DNA of 64,000 nucleotides from Fodinibacter sp963707895 (GTDB lineage Bacteria > Actinomycetota > Actinomycetes > Actinomycetales > Dermatophilaceae). Made by a program: the position numbers and the translations under genes. Below the pieces are notes generated by a model. That model ran no database searches and was not told the DNA's origin. It was given only the letters and a program-made list of their open reading frames with translations. Positions 8,524-17,546 of this stretch are shown here, one piece after another (the first letter of the stretch is position 1; every line of letters begins with the position of its first letter). The stretch covers positions 434,001 to 498,000 of the forward strand of contig CAVPRS010000011.1 of the NCBI GenBank assembly GCA_963707895.1. Direction: 5' to 3'.

Positions 8524-10170
8524 GTGACCGAGAACACGAGCACGTCCCAGGTCGACGAGATCCGCGCGGGCTACGCCTTCGAGGGTCCGTCCCTCGAGTT
8601 CGGTGCAGCGGTCGTCGACGGCACCGCCCACCCGGACGCCACGGTGCGCATCCCCCTGTCGGCGATGAACCGGCACGGGCTCGTCGCCGGCGCGACCGGC
8701 ACCGGCAAGACCAAGACGCTGCAGCTGATGGCCGAGCAGCTCATCGCCCAGGGCGTGCCGGTGTTCCTCGCCGACATCAAGGGCGACCTGTCCGGGATGG
8801 CGACCCCCGGAGAGTCCAACGACAAGATCACCTCCCGCTCGGCCGACGTCGGGCTGCCGTGGGCGGCCACCGCCTACCCCGTCGAGTTCTACGCGCTCGG
8901 CGGCCAGGGCACCGGCATCCCGGTGCGGGCCAGCGTCTCGACGTTCGGGCCGACCCTGCTCTCGAAGGTGCTCGGACTCAACGAGACGCAGGAGTCCAGC
9001 CTCGGCCTGGTCTTCCACTACGCCGACACCAAGGGCCTGTGGCTCGACACCGTCGCCGACCTGCGCGCGGTCGTGCAGTTCCTCACCAGCGACGAGGGCA
9101 AGGCCGACCTCAAGGACCTCGGCGGGCTCTCGTCGGCCACCGCGGGCGTCATCCTGCGTGAGCTGGTGAACTTCTCGGCCCAGGGCGCCGACCTGTTCTT
9201 CGGGCTGCCCGAGTTCGACACCAACGACCTGCTGCGGGTCGCGCCCGACGGCCGCGGCATCGCCTCGATGCTCGAGCTGCCCGGCGTGCAGGACCGCCCG
9301 CAGCTCTTCTCCACCTTCCTGATGTGGCTGCTCGCCGACCTCTTCCACGACCTGCCCGAGGTCGGCGACCTCGACAAGCCCAAGCTCGTGTTCTTCTTCG
9401 ACGAGGCGCACCTGCTCTTCAACGGCGCGAGCAAGGAGTTCCTCGACTCGATCCAGCAGACCGTGCGGCTGATCCGCTCCAAGGGGGTCGGCGTCTTCTT
9501 CGTGACCCAGTCGCCCAAGGACGTGCCGGCCGACGTGCTCGCCCAGCTCGGCAACCGGGTGCAGCACGCGCTGCGGGCGTTCACCCCGGATGACGCGAAG
9601 GCGCTCAAGGCGGCGGTGCGCACCTACCCCAACACCGCCTACGACCTCGAGGAGCTGCTCACCCAGCTCGGCACCGGCGAGGCGATCATCACGGTGCTGT
9701 CCGAGAAGGGTGCGCCGACCCCGGTCGCCTGGACCCGGATGCGCGCACCCCAGTCGCTGATGGCGCCCTCACCCGACGCACTGCTCGCGTCGACCGTCGC
9801 GGCGTCCCCGATCGCGGCCAAGTACGTCACGGCCGTCGAACGGGAGTCGGCGTCGGAGATGCTCGGCAAGGCCGAGGTCGCGCGCACCGAGGCCGAGAAG
9901 GCCGCGGCGGTCGAGGCCGAGAACGCCAAGGTGCGTGAGGCCGCGGCGGCTGCTGCCGAGAAGGAGCGGCTCGCCGCGGAGAAGCAGGCTGCGAAGGACG
10001 CCGAGGCCGCGCAGAAGGCTCAAGAGGCCGCTGCACGCAAGCAGGCGGCCGAGCCGAGCATGGTCGAGGCGGTCGTGAAGTCGAGCGCGTTCAAGTCGGC
10101 GCTGCGCTCGGCAGGCACCGTGCTCGGTCGCGAGATCACCCGCTCGATCTTCGGGACGTCGCGCAAGTAG
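8524..10170 (+). CDS. HerA-like helicase/ATPase, DUF853 family
   Basis: 548 residues from GTG 8524. Walker A is GATGTGKT (56-63), Walker B with acidic pair is FFFDEAHLLF (near 290), and a sensor-like segment is GVGVFFVTQSPKDVPADVLAQLGNR. This is the FtsK/HerA superfamily branch called DUF853. After residue ~430 it carries an Ala/Glu/Lys-rich coiled coil of about 70 residues and ends with a short conserved module (SSAFKSALRSAGTVLGREI), typical of the family. It is a putative DNA-translocating ATPase; the partner nuclease NurA is not visible. Confidence 0.88.
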   Translation: MTENTSTSQVDEIRAGYAFEGPSLEFGAAVVDGTAHPDATVRIPLSAMNRHGLVAGATGTGKTKTLQLMAEQLIAQGVPVFLADIKGDLSGMATPGESNDKITSRSADVGLPWAATAYPVEFYALGGQGTGIPVRASVSTFGPTLLSKVLGLNETQESSLGLVFHYADTKGLWLDTVADLRAVVQFLTSDEGKADLKDLGGLSSATAGVILRELVNFSAQGADLFFGLPEFDTNDLLRVAPDGRGIASMLELPGVQDRPQLFSTFLMWLLADLFHDLPEVGDLDKPKLVFFFDEAHLLFNGASKEFLDSIQQTVRLIRSKGVGVFFVTQSPKDVPADVLAQLGNRVQHALRAFTPDDAKALKAAVRTYPNTAYDLEELLTQLGTGEAIITVLSEKGAPTPVAWTRMRAPQSLMAPSPDALLASTVAASPIAAKYVTAVERESASEMLGKAEVARTEAEKAAAVEAENAKVREAAAAAAEKERLAAEKQAAKDAEAAQKAQEAAARKQAAEPSMVEAVVKSSAFKSALRSAGTVLGREITRSIFGTSRK

Positions 10171-10206
10171 CGCATGCGTTCACACCACGCCTGGGCTACG
10201 TCCGCA

Positions 10207-10254
10207 CCTACCGCCTGGTAGGTGCACGGAACGCTGCACCTACCAGGCGGTAGG
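10207..10254 (+). terminator. perfect 20-bp-arm hairpin between convergent genes
   Basis: Two 20-base arms (10207-10226 and 10235-10254) are perfectly complementary around an 8-base loop, 36 bases after the DUF853 gene. The flank repeats AGGCGACGTCGGGTGC twice (10252 and 10282). The stem is much longer than a normal terminator, although the position between convergent genes fits that job. Confidence 0.65.
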
Positions 10255-10353
10255 CGACGTCGGGTGCACGTAGCAGGCAGGAGGCGACGTCGGGTGCCCT
10301 TCTGGGGCTTGGTACCTGGCTCCTGGGATCATTGCCGCGACCTGGGCCCGGGG

Positions 10354-10746
10354 TCAGAGCGTGATGAGGGCCCTGGCGTACGCGCACTCGAGGTCGGCGT
10401 CGGTGACGGTGCGCACGTACCCCTCCTTCACGGCGTACGTCACCTCCCAGCCCTGCTCGAGCCGACGCACGGCCTCGAGCCGGTCGCCCAGAAGCTCGCG
10501 CAGCTGGTCCTCCCTCGGCAGCCAGAGCGCCTGGTCGAGGGTGACCGAGTCGAGCGCCCACTCGGTGGTGCCGTTGAACCCGAGCAGCGACTGGTCGCGG
10601 TAGGTCTGCACCTCGACGGTGAGGTCGCTGATCCAGAACACCTCGGCGGTGAGCAGCTCGGCGTCGATGACGAACCGGTCGCCGGCAGCGGGCTCCCAGA
10701 GCACGCCGGCGTCGAGGACGGCGCGGGCGAGCTCGACCGTGATCAC
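10354..10746 (-). CDS. conserved actinobacterial protein of unknown function
   Basis: 130 residues from GTG 10746, preferred because GGGGAAG lies about nine bases upstream; GTG 10767 is the longer alternative. Visible conserved segments are VITVELARAVLDAG, VFWISDLTVEV, GFNGTTEWALDSV and WLPREDQLRELLGDR. I recall similar proteins named pilus assembly protein CpaE in databases, but CpaE is a P-loop ATPase and this has no P-loop, so that name should not be used. No signal peptide or membrane segment. Confidence 0.75.
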   Translation of the reverse strand: MITVELARAVLDAGVLWEPAAGDRFVIDAELLTAEVFWISDLTVEVQTYRDQSLLGFNGTTEWALDSVTLDQALWLPREDQLRELLGDRLEAVRRLEQGWEVTYAVKEGYVRTVTDADLECAYARALITL

Positions 10747-10809
10747 CCGGTCATTCTTCCCCAGCACCCCGGTCGCGGGTGCCCCCCACCCGAACGAGTC
10801 ACGCGGTGC

Positions 10810-11733
10810 TCACCCGAGCAGCCAGACCACCAGTGTGATGAGCGGCACCGCTCCGACGGTGGTGACGAGGATGGTGTCGCGCGCCAGGGTCGGCGATCGG
10901 TCGTAGCGGGTGGCGTGCACGAAGACGTTCTGGGCCGTCGGCAGGCTCGAGCAGACCACGACGGCGAGCAGCGCGGGACCGGACAGGCCGAGCGCGAAGT
11001 GGGCGACGGCATACGCCACCACGGGCTGCACCGCGAGCTTGAGGCTGCTCGTCAGGGCCAGCTCGGCCGCCGGCACCTCACCGCCGAAGCCGGGGCCGAG
11101 GCGGAGCGCGATGCCGTAGGCGAGCAGCATCCCCGGCACGGCCATCGCGCCGATCAGCTCGATCGGGTCGAGCACGATCGGCGGCAGCGTCCAGCCGGTG
11201 ATCGACAGCAGCAGCCCGATGAGCGTGCCGATCGTCAGCGGGTTCGTGAACGGGCGCACCAGCACCTGCCGCAGGGTCGGGCGGTGCCCCCGCACGTCGG
11301 CGTCGAGCACTGCGAGGGCCAACGGCTGGAGCACGAGCAGCTGCATCAGCAGCGTCGGGGCCACCAGCGCGGCATCCCCGAGCACGTAGGCCGCGACCGG
11401 CAGGCCGAGGTTGCCGGCGTTGACGTAGGAGCTCGCGAGGGCGCCGATGACCCGCTCGCCGACCGACCGGCGCCACCTCCACCACGCGACCCCGATGTAG
11501 ACGGCCGCCGGGACCACCACACCGACCGCCGTGGCGACCAGGCTGCGCGAGAGCACGCCGTGGGTGTCGGCCTCGGCCACGGTGGTGAGCAGCAGCGCCG
11601 GCGAGGCCACGAAGAAGGCGATCCGGCTGAGCACCTGCTGCGCACCGAGGTCGACGACGCCGAGGTGCGCGACGAGTGCACCGACGCCGATGACGGCGAC
11701 GATCGTCGCGAAGCCCAGGACCACACCCTCCAC
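10810..11733 (-). CDS. AEC-family transporter (auxin efflux carrier-like)
   Basis: 307 residues with about ten hydrophobic helices arranged as two inverted halves. Family marks are the SYVNAGNLGLPVAAYVLG segment in the first half and SSLPTAQNVFVHATRYDRS in the second, the broken-helix crossover regions of the bile-acid/AEC fold. It is expected to export small organic acids across the membrane. It stands alone, 63 bases upstream of the small gene at 10746 on the same strand. Confidence 0.88.
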   Translation of the reverse strand: MEGVVLGFATIVAVIGVGALVAHLGVVDLGAQQVLSRIAFFVASPALLLTTVAEADTHGVLSRSLVATAVGVVVPAAVYIGVAWWRWRRSVGERVIGALASSYVNAGNLGLPVAAYVLGDAALVAPTLLMQLLVLQPLALAVLDADVRGHRPTLRQVLVRPFTNPLTIGTLIGLLLSITGWTLPPIVLDPIELIGAMAVPGMLLAYGIALRLGPGFGGEVPAAELALTSSLKLAVQPVVAYAVAHFALGLSGPALLAVVVCSSLPTAQNVFVHATRYDRSPTLARDTILVTTVGAVPLITLVVWLLG

Positions 11734-11805
11734 GCCGCCATCCTGTCGGGCGGTCGGTGGTGGGCGCGTCCCGGTTCCGCGGTCCGGTCCGGTGGCCGGC
11801 GCCGG

Positions 11806-12177
11806 TCAGCCCCAGTTGGCCGCCTGGGTGAGGCAGAACGGGTGGCCGCTCGGGTCGAGCAGCACGCGCCAGGTCTCGCCCGGCTGCTCGTCGGGGAACG
11901 TGGCGCCGAGCTCGACGCACTTCGCGGCCGCGGCGTCGAGGTCGTCGACGGCCAGGTCGAGGTGGAACTGCTTGGTGCCGTGCTCGTTGGGCCACCCCGG
12001 TTCCTGGTGGTCGTCGAGGGTGCCGAAGCCGAGGGCCATGCCGCCCGGGCCGGTGAGCATCGCGTACTCGTCCTGCGAGTGCGCGACCTCCCAGCCGAGC
12101 ACCGCGGACCAGAAGGTCGCGTCGCGCGGGGCGTCGGAGCTGTCGAGGGTGAGCATCTTGATGTCGGCGATCGCCAT
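11806..12177 (-). CDS. VOC-family (glyoxalase/bleomycin resistance fold) protein
   Basis: 123 residues from ATG 12177, with GAGAGG six bases upstream; ATG 12210 would add 11 residues. Two beta-alpha-beta-beta-beta modules are visible: ITMLTLDSSDAP-type opening (here IKMLTLDSSD), ATFWSAVLGWEV, KQFHLDLAVDDLDAAAAKCVELGA and VLLDPSGHPFCL. Actinobacterial members like this bind a metal or small molecule; the substrate is unknown. It is divergent from the AraC-type regulator gene 51 bases away, which may control it. Confidence 0.85.
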   Translation of the reverse strand: MAIADIKMLTLDSSDAPRDATFWSAVLGWEVAHSQDEYAMLTGPGGMALGFGTLDDHQEPGWPNEHGTKQFHLDLAVDDLDAAAAKCVELGATFPDEQPGETWRVLLDPSGHPFCLTQAANWG

Positions 12178-12228
12178 GGTGGTGCCTCTCGTCGGGGTGT
12201 TGTCGGCCATCCTGCCTAGGCTGGGCCG

Positions 12229-13120
12229 GTGCCCGATAGGACAAAGGCGACACCCGGCCACGGCCTCGACCGCCGGGCTGCTGCGACCCGACGAGTTCGC
12301 CCGTCACGTGGCCCTCGTGCGCGAGCCGGTGGGGGAGTGGGCCGCCCGTTGGGTCGAGAACCGGTGGTCGCTGCGCTGGGACCTGCCGCAGGGACGCTGG
12401 TTCGACAGCGAGGTCCTGCCGCATCCCACCTGCTCGCTCACGGTCGAGCTCGGCAGCCACCCGCGCTCGGCCATGCCGGCGGGTGAGGTCGTGGCCGTCA
12501 CGGGGGTGTGCACCCGCAGGTTCGACGTCGAGATCCGCGGCTGGGGCCGCGTCGTGGGGCTGCGCTTCCGCCCCGGCGGGCTCGCCGCGCTCACCGGCCG
12601 GCCGGCGTCCGCGTGGACCGACCGGTCGGTCGCGGCGTCCGAGGTGCTGCCCGCCTCCCTGGTGAGGGCGCTCGCCGACCCCGAGCTCGCGGCATCCGGC
12701 TCACGGTGGGCCGAGACCGCCGAGCGCGGGCTGGCTGCCCTCAGCGACGGAGCCCCGGACCCGCACTACGACCAGCTGCTCGAGGTCGTCGCCGACATGC
12801 TCGCCGACCACTCCCTGCTCACGGTCGGCGAGGTCGCCGAGCGGCACGCCGTGACGGTGCGCACCCTCCAGCGGTGGTTCACGCAGTACGTGGGGGTCTC
12901 GCCGAAGTGGGTGCTCGCGCGCTACCGCATGCACGACGCCGTGGCCGACCTCGACACCGGGTGGGACGGCACGCTCACCGACCTCGCGGTGCGCTACGGG
13001 TGGTACGACCAGGCGCACTTCACCCGGGACTTCACCGCGCTGGTCGGGGTCACGCCGGGGCAGTACCGAGACCGGGTCGTCGGTGCGGATGCCGGCCACG
13101 CGGCATCCACGCCCGTCTGA
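12229..13120 (+). CDS. AraC-family transcriptional regulator, with an apparent +1 frameshift near the start
   Basis: GTG 12229 reads VPDRTKATP, then one extra G at 12256-12257 must be skipped to continue as ATASTAGLLRPDEFARHVALVREP and on to the stop; the span is 3n+1. Reconstructed length is about 296 residues. The N-terminal domain has LPHPTCSLTVELG and GLRFRPGGLAALTG, typical of the AraC group with a DUF6597-like sensor. The C-terminal double HTH has LLTVGEVAERHAVTVRTLQRWF and DLAVRYGWYDQAHFTRDF. It is divergently placed to the VOC gene. A start further inside the second frame is possible but would lose conserved residues. Confidence 0.85.
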
Positions 13121-13181
13121 CCGACCCGGCGCCGCCGGTAAACCGCTCGCACTCCTGCGGTGGTCCTCCTAGCGTTGGGGC

Positions 13182-13403
13182 GTGCCACGACCCGAAGGTT
13201 TCGACTACGCCGAGCGCGGCACCGAGGTGGTCATCACCCACCACGGCAGCAGTGCGACCGTGCTGCGAGGCAGGCGGGCCGCGGACTTCCTCGTCGACGT
13301 GGAACGGCAGGACCCGCAGGAGCTGATGGCGCGGGTGACGGGCAACTACCGGCGCGGCAACGAGCGGACGGCCCGCGACCACCCGCGCAACGCCCGACCC
13401 TGA
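13182..13403 (+). CDS. small conserved hypothetical protein
   Basis: 73 residues from GTG 13182. Sequence features are GFDYAERGTEVVITHHGSSA, TVLRGRRAADFLVDV and QELMARVTGNYRRGNER; it is charged, soluble and without cysteine. This resembles short actinobacterial proteins of unknown function. Codon use is normal for the window (GC-rich third positions), which supports that it is a real gene. It is convergent with prpE 31 bases away. Confidence 0.65.
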   Translation: MPRPEGFDYAERGTEVVITHHGSSATVLRGRRAADFLVDVERQDPQELMARVTGNYRRGNERTARDHPRNARP

Positions 13404-13434
13404 ACCTGGTCGGCCGCGTGCCGCCTGAGCCGGA

Positions 13435-15345
13435 TCAGCCGCCGGGCCGCAGCACCGACGCGAGGGCGTCGAGCACCGAGACGTCCTCGATGGTGCCCGG
13501 CACGGTCGGGGTCCTGCCGTCGGCCATCTCGCGCATCGTCTTGCGCAGGATCTTGCCCGAGCGGGTCTTGGGCAGCGCCGTGACGATGTCGACCCGGCGC
13601 AGGCTGGCGACCGCACCGACCTCGTCCCGCACCCGCTGGACCAGCTCGGTGCAGATCCGCTCGCCCTCGTCACCGGTGCCGTCGACACCGCCCTTGAGCA
13701 CGACGAGCCCGCGGGGCACCTGGCCCTTGAGGTCGTCGGCCACACCGATGACCGCGCACTCGGCGACGTCGGGGTGCCCGGCGAGGGCCGCCTCGATCGA
13801 CCCGGTCGAGAGCCGGTGGCCGGCGACGTTGAGGACGTCGTCGGTGCGACCCATGACGTAGACGTAGCCGTCCTCGTCGATCATCCCGCCGTCGCCGGTG
13901 AGGTAGTAGCCGTCGTAGACCGACAGGTAGCTCGACACGTAGCGCTCGTCGTCCTGCCACAGGGTCGGCAGGGTCCCGGGGGGCAGCGGCAGCCGGATGG
14001 CGATGGCACCCTCCGAGCCCGCGGGAAGCTGCTGCGCCGAGTCGCCGAGCACCTGCACGTCGAAGCCCGGAACGCGTACCGACGGCGAGCCGGCCTTGAT
14101 CGGCATCGGGTCGAGGCCGCGCAGGTTCGCGGCGATCGGCCACCCGGTCTCGGTCTGCCACCAGTTGTCGACCACCGGTACGCCGAGCACCCCGGTGGCC
14201 CACTCGTAGGTGTCGGGGTCGAGCCGCTCACCGGCCAGGAACACGCACCGCAGCGTGGACAGGTCGTGGCCGGCCATGAGGGAGCCGGCGGCGTCCTCGC
14301 GCTTGATCGCCCGGTACGCCGTCGGCGCGGTGAACATGGCCTTCACGCCGTGGTCACCGATGACCCGCCAGAAGGCGCCCGCGTCGGGCGTCCCGACCGG
14401 CTTCCCTTCGTAGAGAACGGTGGTGGCGCCGGTCAGGAGGGGTGCATAGACGATGTAGGAGTGCCCCACGACCCACCCCACATCCGACGCCGTGAACCAC
14501 ACGTCGCCCGGCCCGATGTCGTAGACGTTCTCCATCGACCAGCGCAGCGCCACCGCGTGGCCTCCGTTGTCGCGCACGATGCCCTTGGGGCGACCTGTCG
14601 TTCCTGAGGTGTAGAGCACGTAGAGCGGGTCGGTGGCCTCGACCTCGACGCAGTCGGCTGGTTCGGCGTCGGCGACCAGCTCGTGCCAGTCGAGCTCCTC
14701 CCAGTCGGTGTCGCGCTCGCCGACGGCGGCGCGCGCCTGGGGCCGCTGGAGCACGATGACCGACTCGGGTTTGTGGGCGCTGCGGTCGAGCGCGGCATCC
14801 AGCATGGGCTTGTACTCGACGACCCGGCTCGGCTCGATGCCGCAGCTCGCGGCGACGATGACGACCGGCTTGGCGTCCTCGATGCGCGCGGCCAGCTCGG
14901 CCGGGGCGAACCCGCCGAAGACGACCGAGTGGATGGCGCCGAGCCGGGCGCACGCGAGCATCGTGACGACGGCCTCGGGGACCATCGGCATGTAGACGAC
15001 CACCCGGTCGCCCTTCTCGACGCCGAGCGAGGCGAGCGCCCCCGCGAACGTGGCCACCTGCTCGAGCAGCTCGGCGTACGTGAGGGTCCGGACCGTGCCG
15101 GTGACCGGGCTGTCGTAGATCAGCGCGGCCTGGTCACCGCGGCCGTCGCGCACGTGGCGGTCGAGGGCGTTGAAGCAGGTGTTCAGCGAGCCCCCTCGGA
15201 ACCATCGGTAGAACGGCGGGTTGCTGTCGTCGAGGACCGTGGTCGGCTCCTTGATCCACTCCACCGCCTTCGCGGCGTTCCCCCAGAACGTCGTGGGGTC
15301 GGAGATCGACTGTTCGTATGCCGCTGCGTAGGCGCCGGTGCTCAT
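13435..15345 (-). CDS. prpE: propionyl-CoA synthetase
   Basis: 636 residues from ATG 15345 (MSTGAYAAAYEQS). It is an acyl-adenylate-forming enzyme: P-loop YTSGTTGRPKG, adenine motif NWWQTETGWPI, hinge YVMGRTDDVLNVAGHRLSTGSIE and C-terminal catalytic Lys in PKTRSGKILRKT. The segment ASCGIEPSRVVEYKPMLDAA and a Trp-Trp with preceding Asn rather than the acetyl-CoA synthetase DTWWQTE motif favour PrpE over Acs. It activates propionate to propionyl-CoA. No methylcitrate genes are adjacent. Confidence 0.85.
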   Translation of the reverse strand: MSTGAYAAAYEQSISDPTTFWGNAAKAVEWIKEPTTVLDDSNPPFYRWFRGGSLNTCFNALDRHVRDGRGDQAALIYDSPVTGTVRTLTYAELLEQVATFAGALASLGVEKGDRVVVYMPMVPEAVVTMLACARLGAIHSVVFGGFAPAELAARIEDAKPVVIVAASCGIEPSRVVEYKPMLDAALDRSAHKPESVIVLQRPQARAAVGERDTDWEELDWHELVADAEPADCVEVEATDPLYVLYTSGTTGRPKGIVRDNGGHAVALRWSMENVYDIGPGDVWFTASDVGWVVGHSYIVYAPLLTGATTVLYEGKPVGTPDAGAFWRVIGDHGVKAMFTAPTAYRAIKREDAAGSLMAGHDLSTLRCVFLAGERLDPDTYEWATGVLGVPVVDNWWQTETGWPIAANLRGLDPMPIKAGSPSVRVPGFDVQVLGDSAQQLPAGSEGAIAIRLPLPPGTLPTLWQDDERYVSSYLSVYDGYYLTGDGGMIDEDGYVYVMGRTDDVLNVAGHRLSTGSIEAALAGHPDVAECAVIGVADDLKGQVPRGLVVLKGGVDGTGDEGERICTELVQRVRDEVGAVASLRRVDIVTALPKTRSGKILRKTMREMADGRTPTVPGTIEDVSVLDALASVLRPGG

Positions 15346-15493
15346 GGACCCATCGTGGACCCACTCGGGGGTGGGTCCGCCAGCGGTTCGGTCGCGAGCG
15401 TCCGCGGGCGGGCCTGACCGGCGCCGAACGGGCCGGACCCGGGGCCCCCATCCGGGCGTGCGCAGTCGTATCGTGCTGAACGAGGGGGGTGCC

Positions 15494-16211
15494 ATGACCA
15501 CGTTCGTCCTCGTTCCGGGGGCCGGGGGCCAGGCCTGGTACTGGCATCGGGTGGTGCCGCGGCTGGCCTTCCGCGGCCACGACGCGGTGGCGGTCGAGCT
15601 GCCCGCGGGCGACGAGCAGGCTCGCTTCGAGGACTACGTGCGCACGGTGGTGCGCGCCGTGCCGCCGGGCGCCGCGCGGGCCTCGGGCGGCTCGGGCCTC
15701 GCGGTGGTCGGCCAGTCGCTCGGCGGGCTGGTGGCACCGGTCGCCGCACAGCGGTGCTCGGCAGACCTGCTCGTGCTGGTGGCACCGATGATCCCCAACG
15801 CCCGGCGAGACCGGTGGTGAGTGGTGGCAGGTGACCGACCAGGCCGGGGCCTTCCGGCGCTTCGCGGCGCACCAGGGGCGCGACCCCGGGGCGATGGACG
15901 ACGACACCCTCTACTTCCACGACGTCCCGGCGAGCGTGCGGGCCGAGGCGATGCGGCGGCCGGTGGAGCAGACCGACGGCCCGTTCCGGGACCCGTGGCC
16001 GCTCGACCGCTGGCCCGACGTGCCGACGCGGGTGGTCGCGGGCAGCGGTGACCGGCTCTTCCCGCCCGACTTCGTCACCCCGCTGGCCCGGCAGCGGGTC
16101 GGTGTCGACCCCGACGTCATCGACACCGGGCACCTGGCGGCCCTCGCCGACCCCGACGCCCTCGTCGACCTCCTCGACCGCTACGCGCGTGAGGTCATCG
16201 GCCCGCCCTGA
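15494..16211 (+). CDS. alpha/beta hydrolase, with an apparent +1 frameshift
   Basis: ATG 15494 begins FVLVPGAGGQAWYW (oxyanion region). The nucleophile elbow is VVGQSLGGL. After APMIPNA the frame hits a stop; removing one C from the run at 15801-15803 gives GETGGEWWQVTDQAGAFRRF and a continuous protein of about 238 residues, with the catalytic Asp in GSGDRLFP and His in DTGHLAAL. It resembles the small esterase group annotated as alpha/beta fold hydrolases in actinobacteria. The substrate is unknown. Confidence 0.85.
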
Positions 16212-16264
16212 CAGGTGAGCGACCTGTGCTTCCGCCGTTCGCCGGGCGCTGCCAGACTCGCGCC

Positions 16265-17308
16265 ATGGAGCTGCCGCAGCACTGGGTCACGGCCGACGGG
16301 TTCAGTCCTCACCTCGGGCAGGGGGGCGGCACGCTCACCGTGTGGGGGTGGTCGTCGGAGAGCGACGCGGATGCCGCGCGCGTGGCCCAGCAGCGGCTCG
16401 CCGAGGCGCTCGATCGGGTCGCCCGCGAAGGAGGGCTTCCCGCCGGCCACGGCTACTACCCGCGGGTCCCGCTGCGCGAGCCGGTGCTCGAGGAGGTGGA
16501 GGCGGCATCCGGGGCACAGCTCGGCGTGGTGACCCGCAACCGGATGGGCTGCGAGGTGCTGTGCACCGACCTGTTGTTCATCGCCGACGTCGACGTACCC
16601 GAGCTCGACGACGTCGCGGGGCGGGGTGGACCGTCGACGACGACCGGCGTCGCGTCGAGCACCGGTGCGGCGATCGGGTCGAGTCCGGGCTCGGGTGGCC
16701 GGGGTGGCGTGGGCGGGTTCCTGCGGCGGCTGCTGTCCGGTGACCCGGTTCCCACGCCGATGACGCCGGGCGAGTCGCCGGACCAGGAGTCCGCGGATGC
16801 CGTGCCGCCCGGCGCCGCGCCGGCCGCACCGCGGCCGGGTGGGACGAGCGTCGCCGAGAGCCTCGCCTGCGAGCCGGTGTGGGACTTCGCCCGGCGCCAT
16901 CCCGACCTCGGGGTGCGGGTCTACCGCACGGCGGCGGGGCTGCGCGTGCTCGTGACCGGCGCCGCCGCGCGGCCGAGCTCGGACGCGGCTCGCCGGCTGC
17001 TCACCGAGCTGGCGTCCGACCCGCTCTACGTCGAGCTCTGCGCGACGCACGACAGCTACCGGGCCCGGTTGACGCCCAAGCCCTACCGGGTGGGGGAGGT
17101 GGCCCTGTCGGTGCGCTGGCCCTTCGTCGACGAGGCGGCGAGGGAGCAATACGAGGAGTGGGTGTCGGAGTACGACGGTCGTTCGTCGGGGCACGCGGTC
17201 TGCCGCCTGATCAGTGCGTCGGGCCCCGAACCGGGGCCGGACGAGCAGCGGCTCGTGGCCCTGCACGACGAGCGGTGCCGGGTGGGGGAGCGGCTGCCCC
17301 TGGCCTGA
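16265..17308 (+). CDS. conserved two-domain protein of unknown function
   Basis: 347 residues from ATG 16265. The N-terminal ~115 residues (WGWSSESDADAARVAQQRL, HGYYPRVPLREPVLEEV) and the C-terminal ~150 residues are conserved-looking and separated by a Gly/Ser/Pro-rich linker (residues ~125-200). The C-terminal part has VRVYRTAAGLRVLVTGAAA, DPLYVELCATHDSYRARL and TPKPYRVGEVALSVRWPF, a pattern I recall from hypothetical proteins in several phyla but cannot assign to a named family. No signal peptide. It may be a nucleotide-handling or primase-like fold, but that is speculation. Confidence 0.75.
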   Translation: MELPQHWVTADGFSPHLGQGGGTLTVWGWSSESDADAARVAQQRLAEALDRVAREGGLPAGHGYYPRVPLREPVLEEVEAASGAQLGVVTRNRMGCEVLCTDLLFIADVDVPELDDVAGRGGPSTTTGVASSTGAAIGSSPGSGGRGGVGGFLRRLLSGDPVPTPMTPGESPDQESADAVPPGAAPAAPRPGGTSVAESLACEPVWDFARRHPDLGVRVYRTAAGLRVLVTGAAARPSSDAARRLLTELASDPLYVELCATHDSYRARLTPKPYRVGEVALSVRWPFVDEAAREQYEEWVSEYDGRSSGHAVCRLISASGPEPGPDEQRLVALHDERCRVGERLPLA

Positions 17309-17351
17309 GGGCCGGCATCCCACGCCCTGCGACCGGCCCCGGGCAACGAGA

Positions 17352-17375
17352 ACGGCACCGCTCGCGCGGTGCCGT
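17352..17375 (+). terminator. hairpin between hypothetical gene and tRNA-Ser
   Basis: A perfect 10-bp stem (ACGGCACCGC at 17352-17361 with 17366-17375) with a TCGC loop, 43 bases after the upstream gene and eight bases past the 3-prime end of the minus-strand tRNA. It can terminate both. Confidence 0.7.
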
Positions 17376-17382
17376 CGTCGTG

Positions 17383-17470
17383 TGGCGGAGGATGGGGGAT
17401 TTGAACCCCCGAGGGTTTTATCCCAACACGATTTCCAATCGTGCGCACTAGGCCACTATGCGAATCCTCC
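17383..17470 (-). tRNA. tRNA-Ser (anticodon GGA)
   Basis: The acceptor stem GGAGGAT (17464-17470) pairs with ATCCTCC (17387-17393), followed by discriminator G and an encoded CCA (17383-17385). The anticodon loop TTGGAAA carries GGA at 17434-17436. A long variable arm, TTGGGATAAAACCCTC-type, and the T-arm GGGGGTTCAAATCCCCC complete a class II tRNA. It reads UCC/UCU serine codons. Confidence 0.97.
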
Positions 17471-17546
17471 GCGGGTGAGGCTACTAGAGGGAGAGCCACG
17501 GCCAGAAATCGTGACGCCGGGGGCGGGGCGCTGCCATGATCGCGCC

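Noticed and set aside
10354..10746. pilus assembly protein CpaE
   Set aside because: No P-loop and wrong length; the name is likely mis-transferred.
10222..12219. 665-residue plus-strand frame
   Set aside because: Antisense shadow of the AEC transporter and neighbouring genes; His/Arg/Gly-rich without any motif.
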